From: an uncultured Bacteroidales bacterium
GTDB lineage: Bacteria; Bacteroidota; Bacteroidia; Bacteroidales; Lentimicrobiaceae
Direction of reading: 5' to 3'
DNA length: 7,285 bases
NCBI GenBank assembly: GCA_937894795.1
Contig: CALCQV010000126.1
Span: forward strand, 1-7,285
Shown here: piece after piece, positions 1-6,376 of the stretch
Layout of the letters: the number at the start of each line of letters is the position of its first letter
Position numbering within the stretch: the first letter of the stretch is position 1
Program-made: the position numbers and the translations under genes
Notes under the pieces: model-generated
What the model was told of the DNA's origin: nothing
What the model saw: only the letters and a program-made list of their open reading frames with translations
Databases searched by the model: none

Positions 1-59
1 GCTTTCGTTGGAACTTCTGTAAGGCCGTGGTAATATCGATCACCGGCAGCAATGTTCAT
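1..59 (-). CDS. Possible start of a gene cut by the left window edge
   Basis: An ATG at 59-57 opens a minus-strand frame that stays open to the window edge (19 codons plus two bases). It begins only 18 bp after the stop of the upstream minus-strand gene, a spacing typical of co-transcribed genes. The residues begin MNIAAGDRYYHGLTEVPTK. No signal peptide is visible, unlike the four genes upstream. The piece GDRYYHGL..VP..A faintly recalls a Sel1-like repeat (GDxYYxGxGVPxxxxKA), but one short partial match is not enough for an assignment. An open frame of this length can easily arise by chance, so this is only a candidate. Confidence 0.3.
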   Translation of the reverse strand, partial: MNIAAGDRYYHGLTEVPTK

Positions 60-77
60 TAAATACGGATCAGCTTT

Positions 78-707
78 TTACCTTTCTATCATCTGCAGCA
101 TAGGAATCACAGGAGTTCTCCTTTCAATCTTAATGATATTTGGCCTCTCCCGTTTAGATTTACGTGGCTTTTTAGGCTGTGGCTCTTCCAACATTGTCTT
201 AATGGCTTCTTCAGGCTCCCTCACAAGTGTTATGGCTGTACAAGGTGTTAGATCAGCCAACTCAATGTATTCTATGTTGGTAAGCCTGAAGGTGATAATG
301 GAATTCTGCTGTCCTACAAGTTGGAAATAGACATTGTCACCCCGCTTCTTCATCCTGTATTTATAGTACCGTATAGTGGAGATCTCAACACTCGATGGCC
401 CCATACAGGTTTGTGGTTCCTGCTGTCGTAAAAGGTTGCTTCCTATTAACTCCCATTGTACAAATTCACAGCAGATGCCTATCTGGTCAAAAAACCTGCT
501 GTTATCGTAAAAGTGTATGGTGTCGGCAGTATAATACAAACTGTCTTCATTGCATCCAAGTATGGAAAAATAACTGTATTCGTTATCTTGCCTTCCTTCA
601 TTGATGACCTGCCTCAGGTGCTTGCGTGTTATAGGACTGGCTTGCGAAAATACTTCACCTGCTGAAAACATAAAGAAATATAGCAACAATATATATTTGG
701 TTTTCAT
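78..707 (-). CDS. Small secreted hypothetical protein with basic C-terminal tail
   Basis: Product of 209 aa, family not recognised. I chose the ATG at 707: it is followed at once by a typical signal peptide (K2, K4, hydrophobic 5-16, likely cleavage near FSQ/A at 20-23). A longer reading from a TTG at 761 adds 18 residues that bury this signal. The mature part has five cysteines (52, 79, 80, 101, 156) and, from about 44 to 163, alternating hydrophobic and polar residues suggesting a small beta-rich domain. The segments around W85-E86-L87 and Y114-Y115-K116-Y117 are mildly lipocalin-like, but that is a guess. Residues 164-209 form a charged, proline-containing tail with a basic cluster at 179-188 (KKPRKSKRER). 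It is the last complete gene of a run of minus-strand genes for exported proteins and has its own candidate promoter about 130 bp upstream. Confidence 0.72.
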   Translation of the reverse strand: MKTKYILLLYFFMFSAGEVFSQASPITRKHLRQVINEGRQDNEYSYFSILGCNEDSLYYTADTIHFYDNSRFFDQIGICCEFVQWELIGSNLLRQQEPQTCMGPSSVEISTIRYYKYRMKKRGDNVYFQLVGQQNSIITFRLTNIEYIELADLTPCTAITLVREPEEAIKTMLEEPQPKKPRKSKRERPNIIKIERRTPVIPMLQMIER

Positions 708-832
708 ACAGTTAAAAGAGTTCCGGTTGCAACTGGTGAGTATTGTGTTGATTATTCCCAAGCTTTAAGGCAGCGGGTAACAATTCCTCTCACTGTTTAG
801 TTGTGCCACACTTAGAGGCAAAATTCTCATTT

Positions 833-862
833 CAAAGTTAGGAAAAATATTAACCGGACAAG
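833..862 (-). promoter_or_regulatory. Candidate Bacteroidota-type promoter for the 707-78 gene
   Basis: Read on the minus strand, positions 840-833 are TAACTTTG, an exact match to the Bacteroidota -7 element TAnnTTTG. CTTG at 862-859 lies 18 nt upstream and is a 3-of-4 match to the -33 TTTG box, about one base short of the usual spacing. The predicted start near 827 gives a leader of about 120 nt. It lies in the 244-bp gap after the 2019-952 gene, which otherwise shows no gene. If real, the small secreted protein can be expressed independently of the genes upstream. Confidence 0.5.
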
Positions 863-951
863 AGAAGCTGCCATCCTTTCGAATCTGACTGTTAGGCCAA
901 AGCCATATAAGCAACTAACTTCCACAATTGCACCAATGAAACCAATACCAT

Positions 952-2019
952 TTACCTGACCATATTGAATATGCTTTTCCAAATCTCAGCGGTGTGATAT
1001 AGTTCTGCCATACGCTGATCAGTAAGGGCATAGCCTGATCTCTTTTGGCTTGTATAGAGGCGAGGTGCTGATGGATCATGTTCAGTTGTTGACAGGTTCC
1101 ACCGAAGGATTATAAGCTGAATGTTGGAGTTGTTTTTCTCAACCAGCCAATAGTAAGGGCGAACAAGGGCAGTGGCATTATCCTTTTCACTGTTTGGCAC
1201 CAATCCTGAAAAATTGCCATAGCGCTCCATGGCGCCGATGTCATAATAGGCATATTCCTTTAATTCAGCCGGAGAGAGACCGTTTAATTCATTGCTTAGC
1301 ATAGTAACTAAATCAGCAGCAGGCTGTTCTTCACCGAGTGAAGCAATATAATCATCCATACTCTGCTTAAACTCAGCGGCAGCGGCCCGATCTGTTTCCA
1401 GCAACAAACGGTAAGCTTTCTCCATCTCTTTTATGTTCTCATCATGTGATACCGGCGGTGTGCTGCGCTGTTTCCTTTCTGCATCTTCTATCAGTGCTTC
1501 AAGGTATTGCTGCTTCGTGACCTGCCTGAATAAAGGCCCCCGGTTATTAGCAATGACGGTTGTTTCATACTGTCCGTTAAAATAAACCGGATGGCCATAA
1601 AACTCAGCCACAACTATTGGTTTTGGATAAATATCATCAACCACTGAAAGATGAAACAGCTTGTTTGGGTCATTAAAATTAAGCGTTAGTGAGGAACCAC
1701 CTTTGGTAAACACCTCCTGCCCTTCCTTTATATAAGGCTCAGCCAGCAATTCCATGTAACTGTCATTTCCAAATACTGTTAGCCGGAATCCCTGAGGCGG
1801 GTTGAATTCCCGAAAGTTGGCGAAGACAGGAAAACACTGCGCAGGGGGATTATTGTTAGCGCCGGTTATTTTCCTTATGACTTCGCCTCTTCGGAATGGA
1901 AGGAAAGCAACGCCTTCCTCCCTGGTAACCTGGTCATTATATGGTGTATTTTGCTGTGCTGTTGCCGGATAATATCCTATTGTTATTAGTAAACCAAGCA
2001 GTAATAAATGTTTCTTCAT
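952..2019 (-). CDS. Secreted hypothetical protein, 355 aa
   Basis: Not recognised. The ATG at 2019 is followed by a clear signal peptide (KKH, hydrophobic 5-15, probable cleavage TATA/QQ after residue 21), so the mature protein is exported to the periplasm or beyond. There is no lipobox cysteine; the only cysteine is C62. Residues about 30-165 look beta-rich, with many aromatic and branched residues and glycine turns. Residues about 165-260 are rich in Glu, Lys, Ala and Leu and probably helical. The last 90 residues are mixed and end in a hydrophobic/aromatic segment. No catalytic motif is visible. The gene sits between two other signal-peptide genes on the same strand, with 264 bp to its upstream neighbour. 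A modular palindrome/heptamer repeat array abuts the start codon; no Shine-Dalgarno is seen. A structural or envelope-associated role is inference from context only. Confidence 0.78.
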   Translation of the reverse strand: MKKHLLLLGLLITIGYYPATAQQNTPYNDQVTREEGVAFLPFRRGEVIRKITGANNNPPAQCFPVFANFREFNPPQGFRLTVFGNDSYMELLAEPYIKEGQEVFTKGGSSLTLNFNDPNKLFHLSVVDDIYPKPIVVAEFYGHPVYFNGQYETTVIANNRGPLFRQVTKQQYLEALIEDAERKQRSTPPVSHDENIKEMEKAYRLLLETDRAAAAEFKQSMDDYIASLGEEQPAADLVTMLSNELNGLSPAELKEYAYYDIGAMERYGNFSGLVPNSEKDNATALVRPYYWLVEKNNSNIQLIILRWNLSTTEHDPSAPRLYTSQKRSGYALTDQRMAELYHTAEIWKSIFNMVR

Positions 2020-2022
2020 TTC

Positions 2023-2155
2023 AGTGTTCTATGTTCAGTGCTCCTCCCACAAGTCGGAGCAGACTATGTTTTTTGTTCCTCCGACAAGTCGGAGCAGGCA
2101 ATATTCCATGTTTCTTGTTTCTCCGACAGGTCGGAGCAGGCAATGTTCAGTGTTC
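2023..2155. repeat. Modular array of three palindromes and tandem heptamers
   Basis: Three 16-bp palindromes lie at 2044-2059 (one mismatch), 2079-2094 (CTCCGACAAGTCGGAG) and 2121-2136 (CTCCGACAGGTCGGAG). Each is followed by a pentamer CAGAC or CAGGC (2060-2064, 2095-2099, 2137-2141). Blocks of in-phase heptamers fill the rest: three at 2023-2043, two at 2065-2078, three at 2100-2120 and two at 2142-2155, loosely NNTGTTY (for example AGTGTTC, TATGTTC, CATGTTT, AATGTTC). Palindrome spacing is 35 and 42 bp, differing by exactly one heptamer. On the minus strand, the sense strand of the 2019-952 gene, two palindromes read CTCCGA-CTTG-TCGGAG, able to form CUUG-tetraloop hairpins in the leader. 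The last heptamer ends 3 bp from the ATG at 2019. Confidence 0.85.
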
Positions 2156-2283
2156 AGCGGTATACCGAGTGCAAATGAAGAGAGCCGAAGGATTGAACCA
2201 CCTTTTGAGTTGAAAGGTTGTGCGTCATGCTATCATACAATGCCATGCCGATATTCATTGTTTTGTTTGCATTCAGTATCATT

Positions 2284-3243
2284 TTACAACGAATCATACA
2301 TGTCATAGGCGTATTCCCTTACCAGCGTTAGTGCGCTGACTACCGGTGATTCGATTCCATTGAGGTCAATGCCCGTTTGGCGCTCCAGCATTTCATTCTG
2401 AATGGTTTGCAGTTCCTCAAACAGCACAAACATCTTATACAGATCAACCCGCTTGCGGTTAAGGGTGTGAATTTTCAGTGGCGTTATACGCTGACAGTAA
2501 GCCTGATGGCATGGAGGTTCATTGTACATAAAATACTCATCTATAGCTTTCTGATTAATGCAATGTTCACCTTGGTATTTAGGTTCAGGTGCACCCCTTT
2601 TTACTCTTTCCAAACATACATCCAGTTCATTTCTGGCCAGTATATCCTGTTGGCTGAGTTCGTGCTCCATGGTTGCCCATGTTGTTTGGTATGTGGTGAT
2701 CTCCCCTATCAGTTCTTCCATCCGATTACTCATGTTCACCATATCATGATTCTCTGCCTGCATAGCTTTGCCTTGAGTATAAGTGGCATGTTTCTTCGCA
2801 TAATTATCGGCCCATTGCTTCTGTTCAGCCTCGCTCATATTTTCCAGATTATCCAGTTCCTCCAATGAAATGCCGTAATCGTCTTTTAATTTCTGCTCCA
2901 TCAATCTTTCACCATCCTCTTCATCGCCGTTCTCAGCCAGGCGGTTCAGTTCACCGGTGGAGATGCCTGTTTCTTCCGACAGGCTTTGGGTCATCTGTTT
3001 TCGTGTTGGCTGTTGTCTTTCAATTCGCAGCACCTCATCTCCAATAGCCTCCACTACGGTAAGTATTCCGTTACGGAAAGCATTCTCCTCCGATTCTCTT
3101 ATGCTGCACAGATTATCAGGAAACGGTGGCAATTGTGCCAGGTATTTCTGTGCAGGATTTCTATTGGTGTTCCCCGTTTCTGATTGTGCAAACGCCGTTA
3201 AGGTCAGCAACATTACGCAAAGGATACTTAAAATTTTAAACAT
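2284..3243 (-). CDS. Secreted helical hypothetical protein with duplicated GIS-EL-L motif
   Basis: Product of 319 aa. The ATG at 3243 gives a standard signal peptide (hydrophobic 4-18, cleavage AFA/QS after residue 19). The mature protein is strongly acidic and mostly helical by composition. A motif is duplicated about 31 residues apart: ETGISTGELNRLAEN (91-105) and DYGISLEELDNLENM (122-136), the second followed by MSEAEQKQWA (136-145). I recall this type of segment from uncharacterised secreted Bacteroidota proteins but cannot name a family. The C-terminal third has cysteines at 210, 228, 245 and 250, which with C46 could form disulfides in the periplasm. The gene follows the OmpA-like gene after 91 bp on the same strand and may share its transcript, subject to a hairpin between them. 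No enzyme motif is seen; a structural or binding role is inference. Confidence 0.78.
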   Translation of the reverse strand: MFKILSILCVMLLTLTAFAQSETGNTNRNPAQKYLAQLPPFPDNLCSIRESEENAFRNGILTVVEAIGDEVLRIERQQPTRKQMTQSLSEETGISTGELNRLAENGDEEDGERLMEQKLKDDYGISLEELDNLENMSEAEQKQWADNYAKKHATYTQGKAMQAENHDMVNMSNRMEELIGEITTYQTTWATMEHELSQQDILARNELDVCLERVKRGAPEPKYQGEHCINQKAIDEYFMYNEPPCHQAYCQRITPLKIHTLNRKRVDLYKMFVLFEELQTIQNEMLERQTGIDLNGIESPVVSALTLVREYAYDMYDSL

Positions 3244-3274
3244 GTTTATTGTTTTAGTAAAGAATAAGTAGAGG

Positions 3275-3312
3275 AACTGCCTCCCGGCAGGGATGTTACC
3301 GGGAAGACAGTT
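3275..3312 (-). terminator. Hairpin between OmpA-like gene and next gene
   Basis: An interrupted inverted repeat: TCCCGG (3282-3287) pairs with CCGGGA (3299-3304) around an 11-nt loop, extended by AACTG (3275-3279) pairing with CAGTT (3308-3312) across a small internal loop. It starts 22 bp downstream of the OmpA-like stop codon, where a terminator or attenuator would sit. On the minus strand it is followed by a moderately T-rich stretch, not a clean U-tract. It may therefore be a partial terminator, an attenuator or a processing/stability hairpin ahead of the 3243-2284 gene. Confidence 0.45.
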
Positions 3313-3334
3313 TGGTGGGATGGAGCGGGAAATA

Positions 3335-4612
3335 TTACTTTTTCACGAATTCAACGCGGCGGTTTTTGGCCCTGCCTTCTGATGTGTCGTTCGTGCCGAT
3401 TGGTTTGCTTAAGCCATGCCCTTTTGCAGTAAGCCGGTCAGCAGCAACACCCAATTGTTGAAGTTTTGCACAAACGGCCTGAGCCCTTTCTTCTGATAGT
3501 TTCTGGTTTAATGCGGCATTTCCGGTATTGTCGGTATGTCCTTCAACCGAGAACTTTAAATCAGGGTATTTCTGCATCAGGGCAAATATCTCGTTTATGG
3601 TACCCATGGATTGAGGCTTTATGGTAGATTTTCCAACATCAAAAGTGATTCCATAAGTAATGATCTTCCCATCAGTCATCAGTTTATCATACAGTGGAAC
3701 TGCACCTTTGGCTATACGAATATTCTTGATGTGGAACATGCTGTTGTCATTTCCGCCACGGGCAAAAAACCTAACGGTTGAGAGCTTTGCCGTGATGTTT
3801 GGTATATTGGCCACCCGCTTTTCATCCATATATATTTTCATGGCACGCTGGTTGAATGAAATGGCGCAATGGTGCCAGCCCTGACTGTTATCAAATGTTT
3901 CACTACCACTGCGCTCACTGCTGGTATGCAGATTCCATGAGAAGTTATATACATTGGTGCTTGTCCAGAAACTGGAACTCACCACATCATCACCTCCTTC
4001 ATCAACAAATTCAATGAAGTGCTCCTTTTCATTTTCATCAATCAACAGGTCATATTCCAGTGTGAATGCTTCGGGCAGGTACTTGTCGGCCGGGTTTCTG
4101 AACAATGGTGTAATATAGGTATAGCCTACAAGAGCTATCACGTTTTCACCATCAACGGTTGCTATTTCGGCACCTCCTTCAATAAGGTCCCATTTGGAGG
4201 GGAACTCTCCAACCTGCTCACCCTTTAAGTCGTCTTCAAAAATCACTTCATTGCCGGGTACAAAGTCATATTTGGTATAACCCATCTTTGGCTTCTGCTG
4301 TGATTTAGATGAATTTGATTTACCGTTATTGGTATTGCCACCATCACCATTTTCATCATCAGCGCCCTCTTCTGCCTCAGCTTCATCAGTATCCCTGGCA
4401 GTTTTTCCCTTCTTTCCTGGTTTTTTCACTGACTCCTCCGTTTTGTCAAGGCCCTTATCAACAGCCTCCGCAGCTTTATCCTCTATGCGGTTCTCAACCT
4501 GCCCTACGGCTCTGTCCTTAACGTTCTTACCTACTTTCTCCACCCATGTCTGAGCATCAGCCCGGGCATAAAAAAGTAGCAACATGACCACTAAGTATGC
4601 TAACTTATTCAT
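3335..4612 (-). CDS. OmpA-family protein with LamG-like domain (peptidoglycan anchor)
   Basis: Product of 425 aa. Signal peptide 1-20 (cleavage ADA/QT). An amphipathic charged stretch (about 22-65) and an acidic/Asn/Ser/Gly low-complexity linker (about 70-108) follow. Residues about 120-305 form a beta-rich concanavalin/LamG-like domain (FTLEYDLLID near 182-191, GWHHCAISFN near 245-254). The C-terminal domain (about 314-425) is a clear OmpA/MotB-type peptidoglycan-binding domain: FDVGKSTIKP (324-333), GHTDNTG (358-364), LSEERA (372-377) and GRAKNRRVEF (413-422). D361 and R376 lie 15 residues apart, as do the diaminopimelate-binding Asp and Arg of Acinetobacter OmpA. No N-terminal beta-barrel is present, so it is probably a periplasmic or surface protein tethered to peptidoglycan rather than a porin. 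A sugar- or protein-binding role for the LamG-like part is inferred. It heads the run of secreted-protein genes and has a -7 box about 53 bp upstream. Confidence 0.92.
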   Translation of the reverse strand: MNKLAYLVVMLLLFYARADAQTWVEKVGKNVKDRAVGQVENRIEDKAAEAVDKGLDKTEESVKKPGKKGKTARDTDEAEAEEGADDENGDGGNTNNGKSNSSKSQQKPKMGYTKYDFVPGNEVIFEDDLKGEQVGEFPSKWDLIEGGAEIATVDGENVIALVGYTYITPLFRNPADKYLPEAFTLEYDLLIDENEKEHFIEFVDEGGDDVVSSSFWTSTNVYNFSWNLHTSSERSGSETFDNSQGWHHCAISFNQRAMKIYMDEKRVANIPNITAKLSTVRFFARGGNDNSMFHIKNIRIAKGAVPLYDKLMTDGKIITYGITFDVGKSTIKPQSMGTINEIFALMQKYPDLKFSVEGHTDNTGNAALNQKLSEERAQAVCAKLQQLGVAADRLTAKGHGLSKPIGTNDTSEGRAKNRRVEFVKK

Positions 4613-4664
4613 AATGAAAAGTATTTAGTTATTTAAACAACGTTTTCTGCTTCCCCCAACGCAA

Positions 4665-4672
4665 CAAATGTA
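4665..4672 (-). promoter_or_regulatory. Candidate -7 box for the OmpA-like gene
   Basis: On the minus strand, 4672-4665 read TACATTTG, an exact TAnnTTTG match, about 53 bp upstream of the ATG at 4612, giving a leader of roughly 48 nt. No convincing -33 TTTG lies 19-21 nt further upstream, so this is a half-site only. It lies in the 99-bp gap after the AraC-family gene and would allow separate transcription. Confidence 0.4.
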
Positions 4673-4711
4673 GAAAGGTGTTAAATTCAATGATTGGAAA
4701 AAAACGACAAA

Positions 4712-5521
4712 TCACATTTTCCCTTCAGCTTTTCCTGAAAACATCTTAACCACCTGTAGGTTCCGGTGAAAGAAATAGTTTGGTGTTTCACCTATTATGC
4801 TTTTAAAATCGTTGATCAGATGTGATTGGTCGAAGTAATTGCCATCAAAAACAAGGTTCTGATAGTCAATGGCATTCTCCTGCTTTATTTTCGACCAGAG
4901 GAAGTCAAATCGTACTATACGCATGAGGGTCTTGGGGCTTACACCCGTGCGCTTAATAAAATTACGCTGTAGTGTTCGGGAACAGTGGTTGTATTCCTGC
5001 ATGATGTCCTTCAAAAAAGAAGTGGTCCCCTTTTTTACAATGGTATCATATAATTTATCTATTTCATCAGGTATGTAGGGAGTTGGCTGGTGCGACAGGA
5101 TGAAGTCAGTAAAGTGCCCTATACGCTCTTCGGGTGTGGTCAATTCAGACAGTGAAAGCCAGAGCGGCTGAAATATATCAGATGGGAGGCTTATACTGCG
5201 TTTGGCCACAGGGGTCAGGTCCAGTCCGAATATACGGGAGATCACCGTTGGCTTGAATACTACTATAAAAGTATCCATCCTACCGTGGAATTTCAATAAT
5301 ATGGAACGTGGTATAATGGGAGCAATGAAGCAGGGTTCCAACTGAATATTAACCTTGTCAATTATTAGTGGCACATCCCTGAAATGAAAAACCAGTGAGA
5401 TGTCGGGACGGGGAATAAACTTCTCTTCCAAAGAATACTCCTCAAAGTGAAAAATCTCAAACTGACGTATGAGCCAGTCATGATTGTTTATACCATTGTT
5501 ATAATGCTCAACTTTAAACAT
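4712..5521 (-). CDS. AraC-family transcriptional regulator
   Basis: Product of 269 aa, the usual size for AraC regulators. The C-terminal 100 residues hold the two helix-turn-helix motifs: the first about 168-204 (CSRTLQRNFIKRTGVSPKTL at 180-199), the second about 225-253 with the family signature YFDQSHLINDFKSIIGETP (229-247). Residues 1-150 form the effector or dimerisation domain; it shows no recognisable ligand residues. It is cytoplasmic, with no signal peptide. The ATG at 5521 is preceded on its strand by GGGGAGG (5539-5533, 11 nt away), one of the few Shine-Dalgarno-like sequences in the window. It is divergent from the exported TPR locus and 99 bp upstream of the OmpA-like gene on the same strand, so either could be a target; that is inference. 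A GGAAAA/TTTTCC stem (4696-4701/4717-4722) ending in a T-run at the stop codon could be a weak terminator. Confidence 0.93.
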   Translation of the reverse strand: MFKVEHYNNGINNHDWLIRQFEIFHFEEYSLEEKFIPRPDISLVFHFRDVPLIIDKVNIQLEPCFIAPIIPRSILLKFHGRMDTFIVVFKPTVISRIFGLDLTPVAKRSISLPSDIFQPLWLSLSELTTPEERIGHFTDFILSHQPTPYIPDEIDKLYDTIVKKGTTSFLKDIMQEYNHCSRTLQRNFIKRTGVSPKTLMRIVRFDFLWSKIKQENAIDYQNLVFDGNYFDQSHLINDFKSIIGETPNYFFHRNLQVVKMFSGKAEGKM

Positions 5522-5553
5522 AAGGAATCCAGCCTCCCCGGTGATTCTTCCTA

Positions 5554-5561
5554 CAAATATA
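5554..5561 (-). promoter_or_regulatory. Candidate -7 box for the AraC-family gene
   Basis: The minus strand at 5561-5554 is TATATTTG, an exact match to TAnnTTTG, 32 bp upstream of the ATG at 5521. The expected start near 5547 leaves a leader of about 26 nt that still contains GGGGAGG. A -33 TTTG at the right distance is not evident. The rest of the 267-bp intergenic region (5522-5788) carries the rightward promoter candidate and a hairpin. Confidence 0.42.
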
Positions 5562-5622
5562 TAAAACCCCTTTCAATCAATGGTTATTCCTTTGAAGCAT
5601 TATAGAAAAAATCAACAGGATA

Positions 5623-5654
5623 TTTGCTAATATGGAAATATTTTGCTATATTTA
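5623..5654 (+). promoter_or_regulatory. Candidate promoter for the exported TPR locus
   Basis: TTTG at 5623-5626 is followed after 20 nt by TATATTTA (5647-5654). This is an exact -33 box, and a -7 box differing from TAnnTTTG only in its last base, at the spacing expected for Bacteroidota promoters. The start would be near 5661, giving a leader of about 128 nt that contains the 5677-5691 hairpin. It lies back-to-back with the AraC-family promoter, an arrangement often used by divergent regulators. Confidence 0.48.
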
Positions 5655-5676
5655 TACTTCTGTTTCTACCTCTTGC

Positions 5677-5691
5677 CAGTCGTCGCGACTG
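5677..5691. repeat. GC-rich perfect inverted repeat in divergent intergenic region
   Basis: CAGTCG-TCG-CGACTG is a perfect 6-bp stem with a 3-nt loop, GC-rich in otherwise AT-rich DNA. It lies between the AraC-family gene and the TPR locus, just downstream of the rightward promoter candidate. It could be an operator half-site pair, a leader hairpin or a copy of a dispersed palindromic repeat. One copy in this window cannot decide between these. Confidence 0.5.
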
Positions 5692-5788
5692 TTCGGCTAT
5701 ATAATGTTCATAGGCCTGTGTTTCTATCGCTTCCCAATATGCCTTTACCTTTTTCTTTTATTCAGGAGACCTATAAATCATATAAGAA

Positions 5789-5926
5789 ATGAAAAAGCTC
5801 CTATTTCTGTCATTCTTCATTCCGGTAATGGCTTTCCATGTTGAAGCTGCATATACGGAAGGTAAAACAAACACTGCTGCTTTTGCAGAATACTCAAAAG
5901 CATCCATTAACTCTACTCCAGAGTGA
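5789..5926 (+). CDS. Signal-peptide fragment, 5' part of a broken TPR gene
   Basis: A 45-residue frame from the ATG at 5789. Residues 1-20 are a textbook signal peptide (MKKLL, hydrophobic core, cleavage VEA/AY), followed by about 25 polar residues and a TGA at 5924-5926. The stop overlaps the ATG of the TPR frame as TGATG. The TPR frame cannot be extended upstream past a TAA at 5908-5910, and it lacks any export signal. The simplest reading is that the two frames were one gene for an exported TPR protein and a single-base indel in 5911-5926 split it. The alternative is two translationally coupled genes sharing the TGATG junction. AGGAGA at 5764-5769 is 19 nt from the ATG, too far to be a normal Shine-Dalgarno. 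Confidence 0.5.
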   Translation: MKKLLFLSFFIPVMAFHVEAAYTEGKTNTAAFAEYSKASINSTPE

Positions 5927-6336
5927 TGTCAGATGATACGGTCAAGACAGCACTTCAAAGAGCCCAGGCACTAGCCGTAGAAGGGAAATATACTGAAGCA
6001 TCAAGCATTTACAATAACATCATGAAAAACCATCCTGACAATAAAGGTGCCGTACAGGGATGGTTGATGGTAAACATGAAAAGGTCGCCAACCGGCGAAA
6101 AGGATGCCATACACCAACTTGATTCACTGGCCGGCATTTATCCCAATAATACAGGCATTCTCTTCTTCAAGTCATTTATTGAGGCCGAGTATGGCATGAA
6201 TGAGGAGGCCTTAAGGGATGTGAACAAGCTTATTGACCTTCAGCCTGATTCATCATTGAATTACATAGCGAAAGGACAGGTGTCAACTCATTACCCGAGC
6301 GCAATGTTTCAGAACCCTTCGGCTGTAAGGTTATAA
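5926..6336 (+). pseudogene. TPR-repeat protein fragment, frameshifted and truncated
   Basis: Product of 136 aa from the ATG at 5926 (a GTG at 5923 is in frame and adds one residue). One tetratricopeptide repeat lies at about 6-39 (AQALAVEGKYTEASSIYNNI, then HPDN) and a second at about 77-110 (EYGMNEEALRDVNKLIDLQP). A third starts at about 111 (LNYIAKGQV) but the frame then runs into 18 residues unlike a TPR and stops. TPRs are protein-binding helical repeats. The missing N-terminal signal is encoded just upstream in another frame (5789-5926). The gene therefore appears damaged at both ends: a frameshift at the start and a truncation near 6281. It could still be expressed as a short cytoplasmic protein, so the pseudogene label is likely rather than certain. 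Confidence 0.6.
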
Positions 6337-6376
6337 AAGAATCTGAAGAAACCTGTTTTACCGTAGGCTATATCAG

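Noticed and set aside
708..761. TTG start giving a 227-residue form of the small secreted protein
   Set aside because: It would place 18 polar residues before the signal peptide. The ATG at 707 puts the signal at the true N-terminus.
2023..2155. CRISPR array
   Set aside because: Only three repeat units. The intervals are themselves heptamer repeats rather than unique spacers, the unit length varies by 7 bp, and no cas gene is nearby.
2200..2218. Terminator after the helical secreted protein gene
   Set aside because: ACCTTT/AAAGGT gives a 6-bp stem with a 7-nt loop, but no T-run follows on the minus strand and the stem is weak.
2024..2308. Plus-strand frames over the repeat array
   Set aside because: Their translation just mirrors the repeats, they overlap the end of the 3243-2284 gene and the start of the 2019-952 gene on the other strand, and they show no domain.
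2377..2868. 163-codon plus-strand frame
   Set aside because: It is antisense to the well-supported secreted protein at 3243-2284, which has a signal peptide. The antisense translation is Phe/His/Leu-rich with no recognisable domain, typical of a shadow frame.
4290..4400. Low-complexity tract as a separate repeat element
   Set aside because: The imperfect CATCA/TTCATC-like DNA is explained by the acidic Asp/Glu/Asn/Gly linker coded by the OmpA-like gene on the minus strand.
5632..5844. 70-codon plus-strand frame across the promoter region
   Set aside because: It overlaps the start of the signal-peptide frame in another phase, covers the promoter and hairpin, and has no recognisable protein features.
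5911..5928. Programmed ribosomal frameshift joining the signal peptide and TPR frames
   Set aside because: No slippery heptamer or downstream pseudoknot-like structure is visible near the TGATG. A simple indel or coupled reinitiation explains it better.
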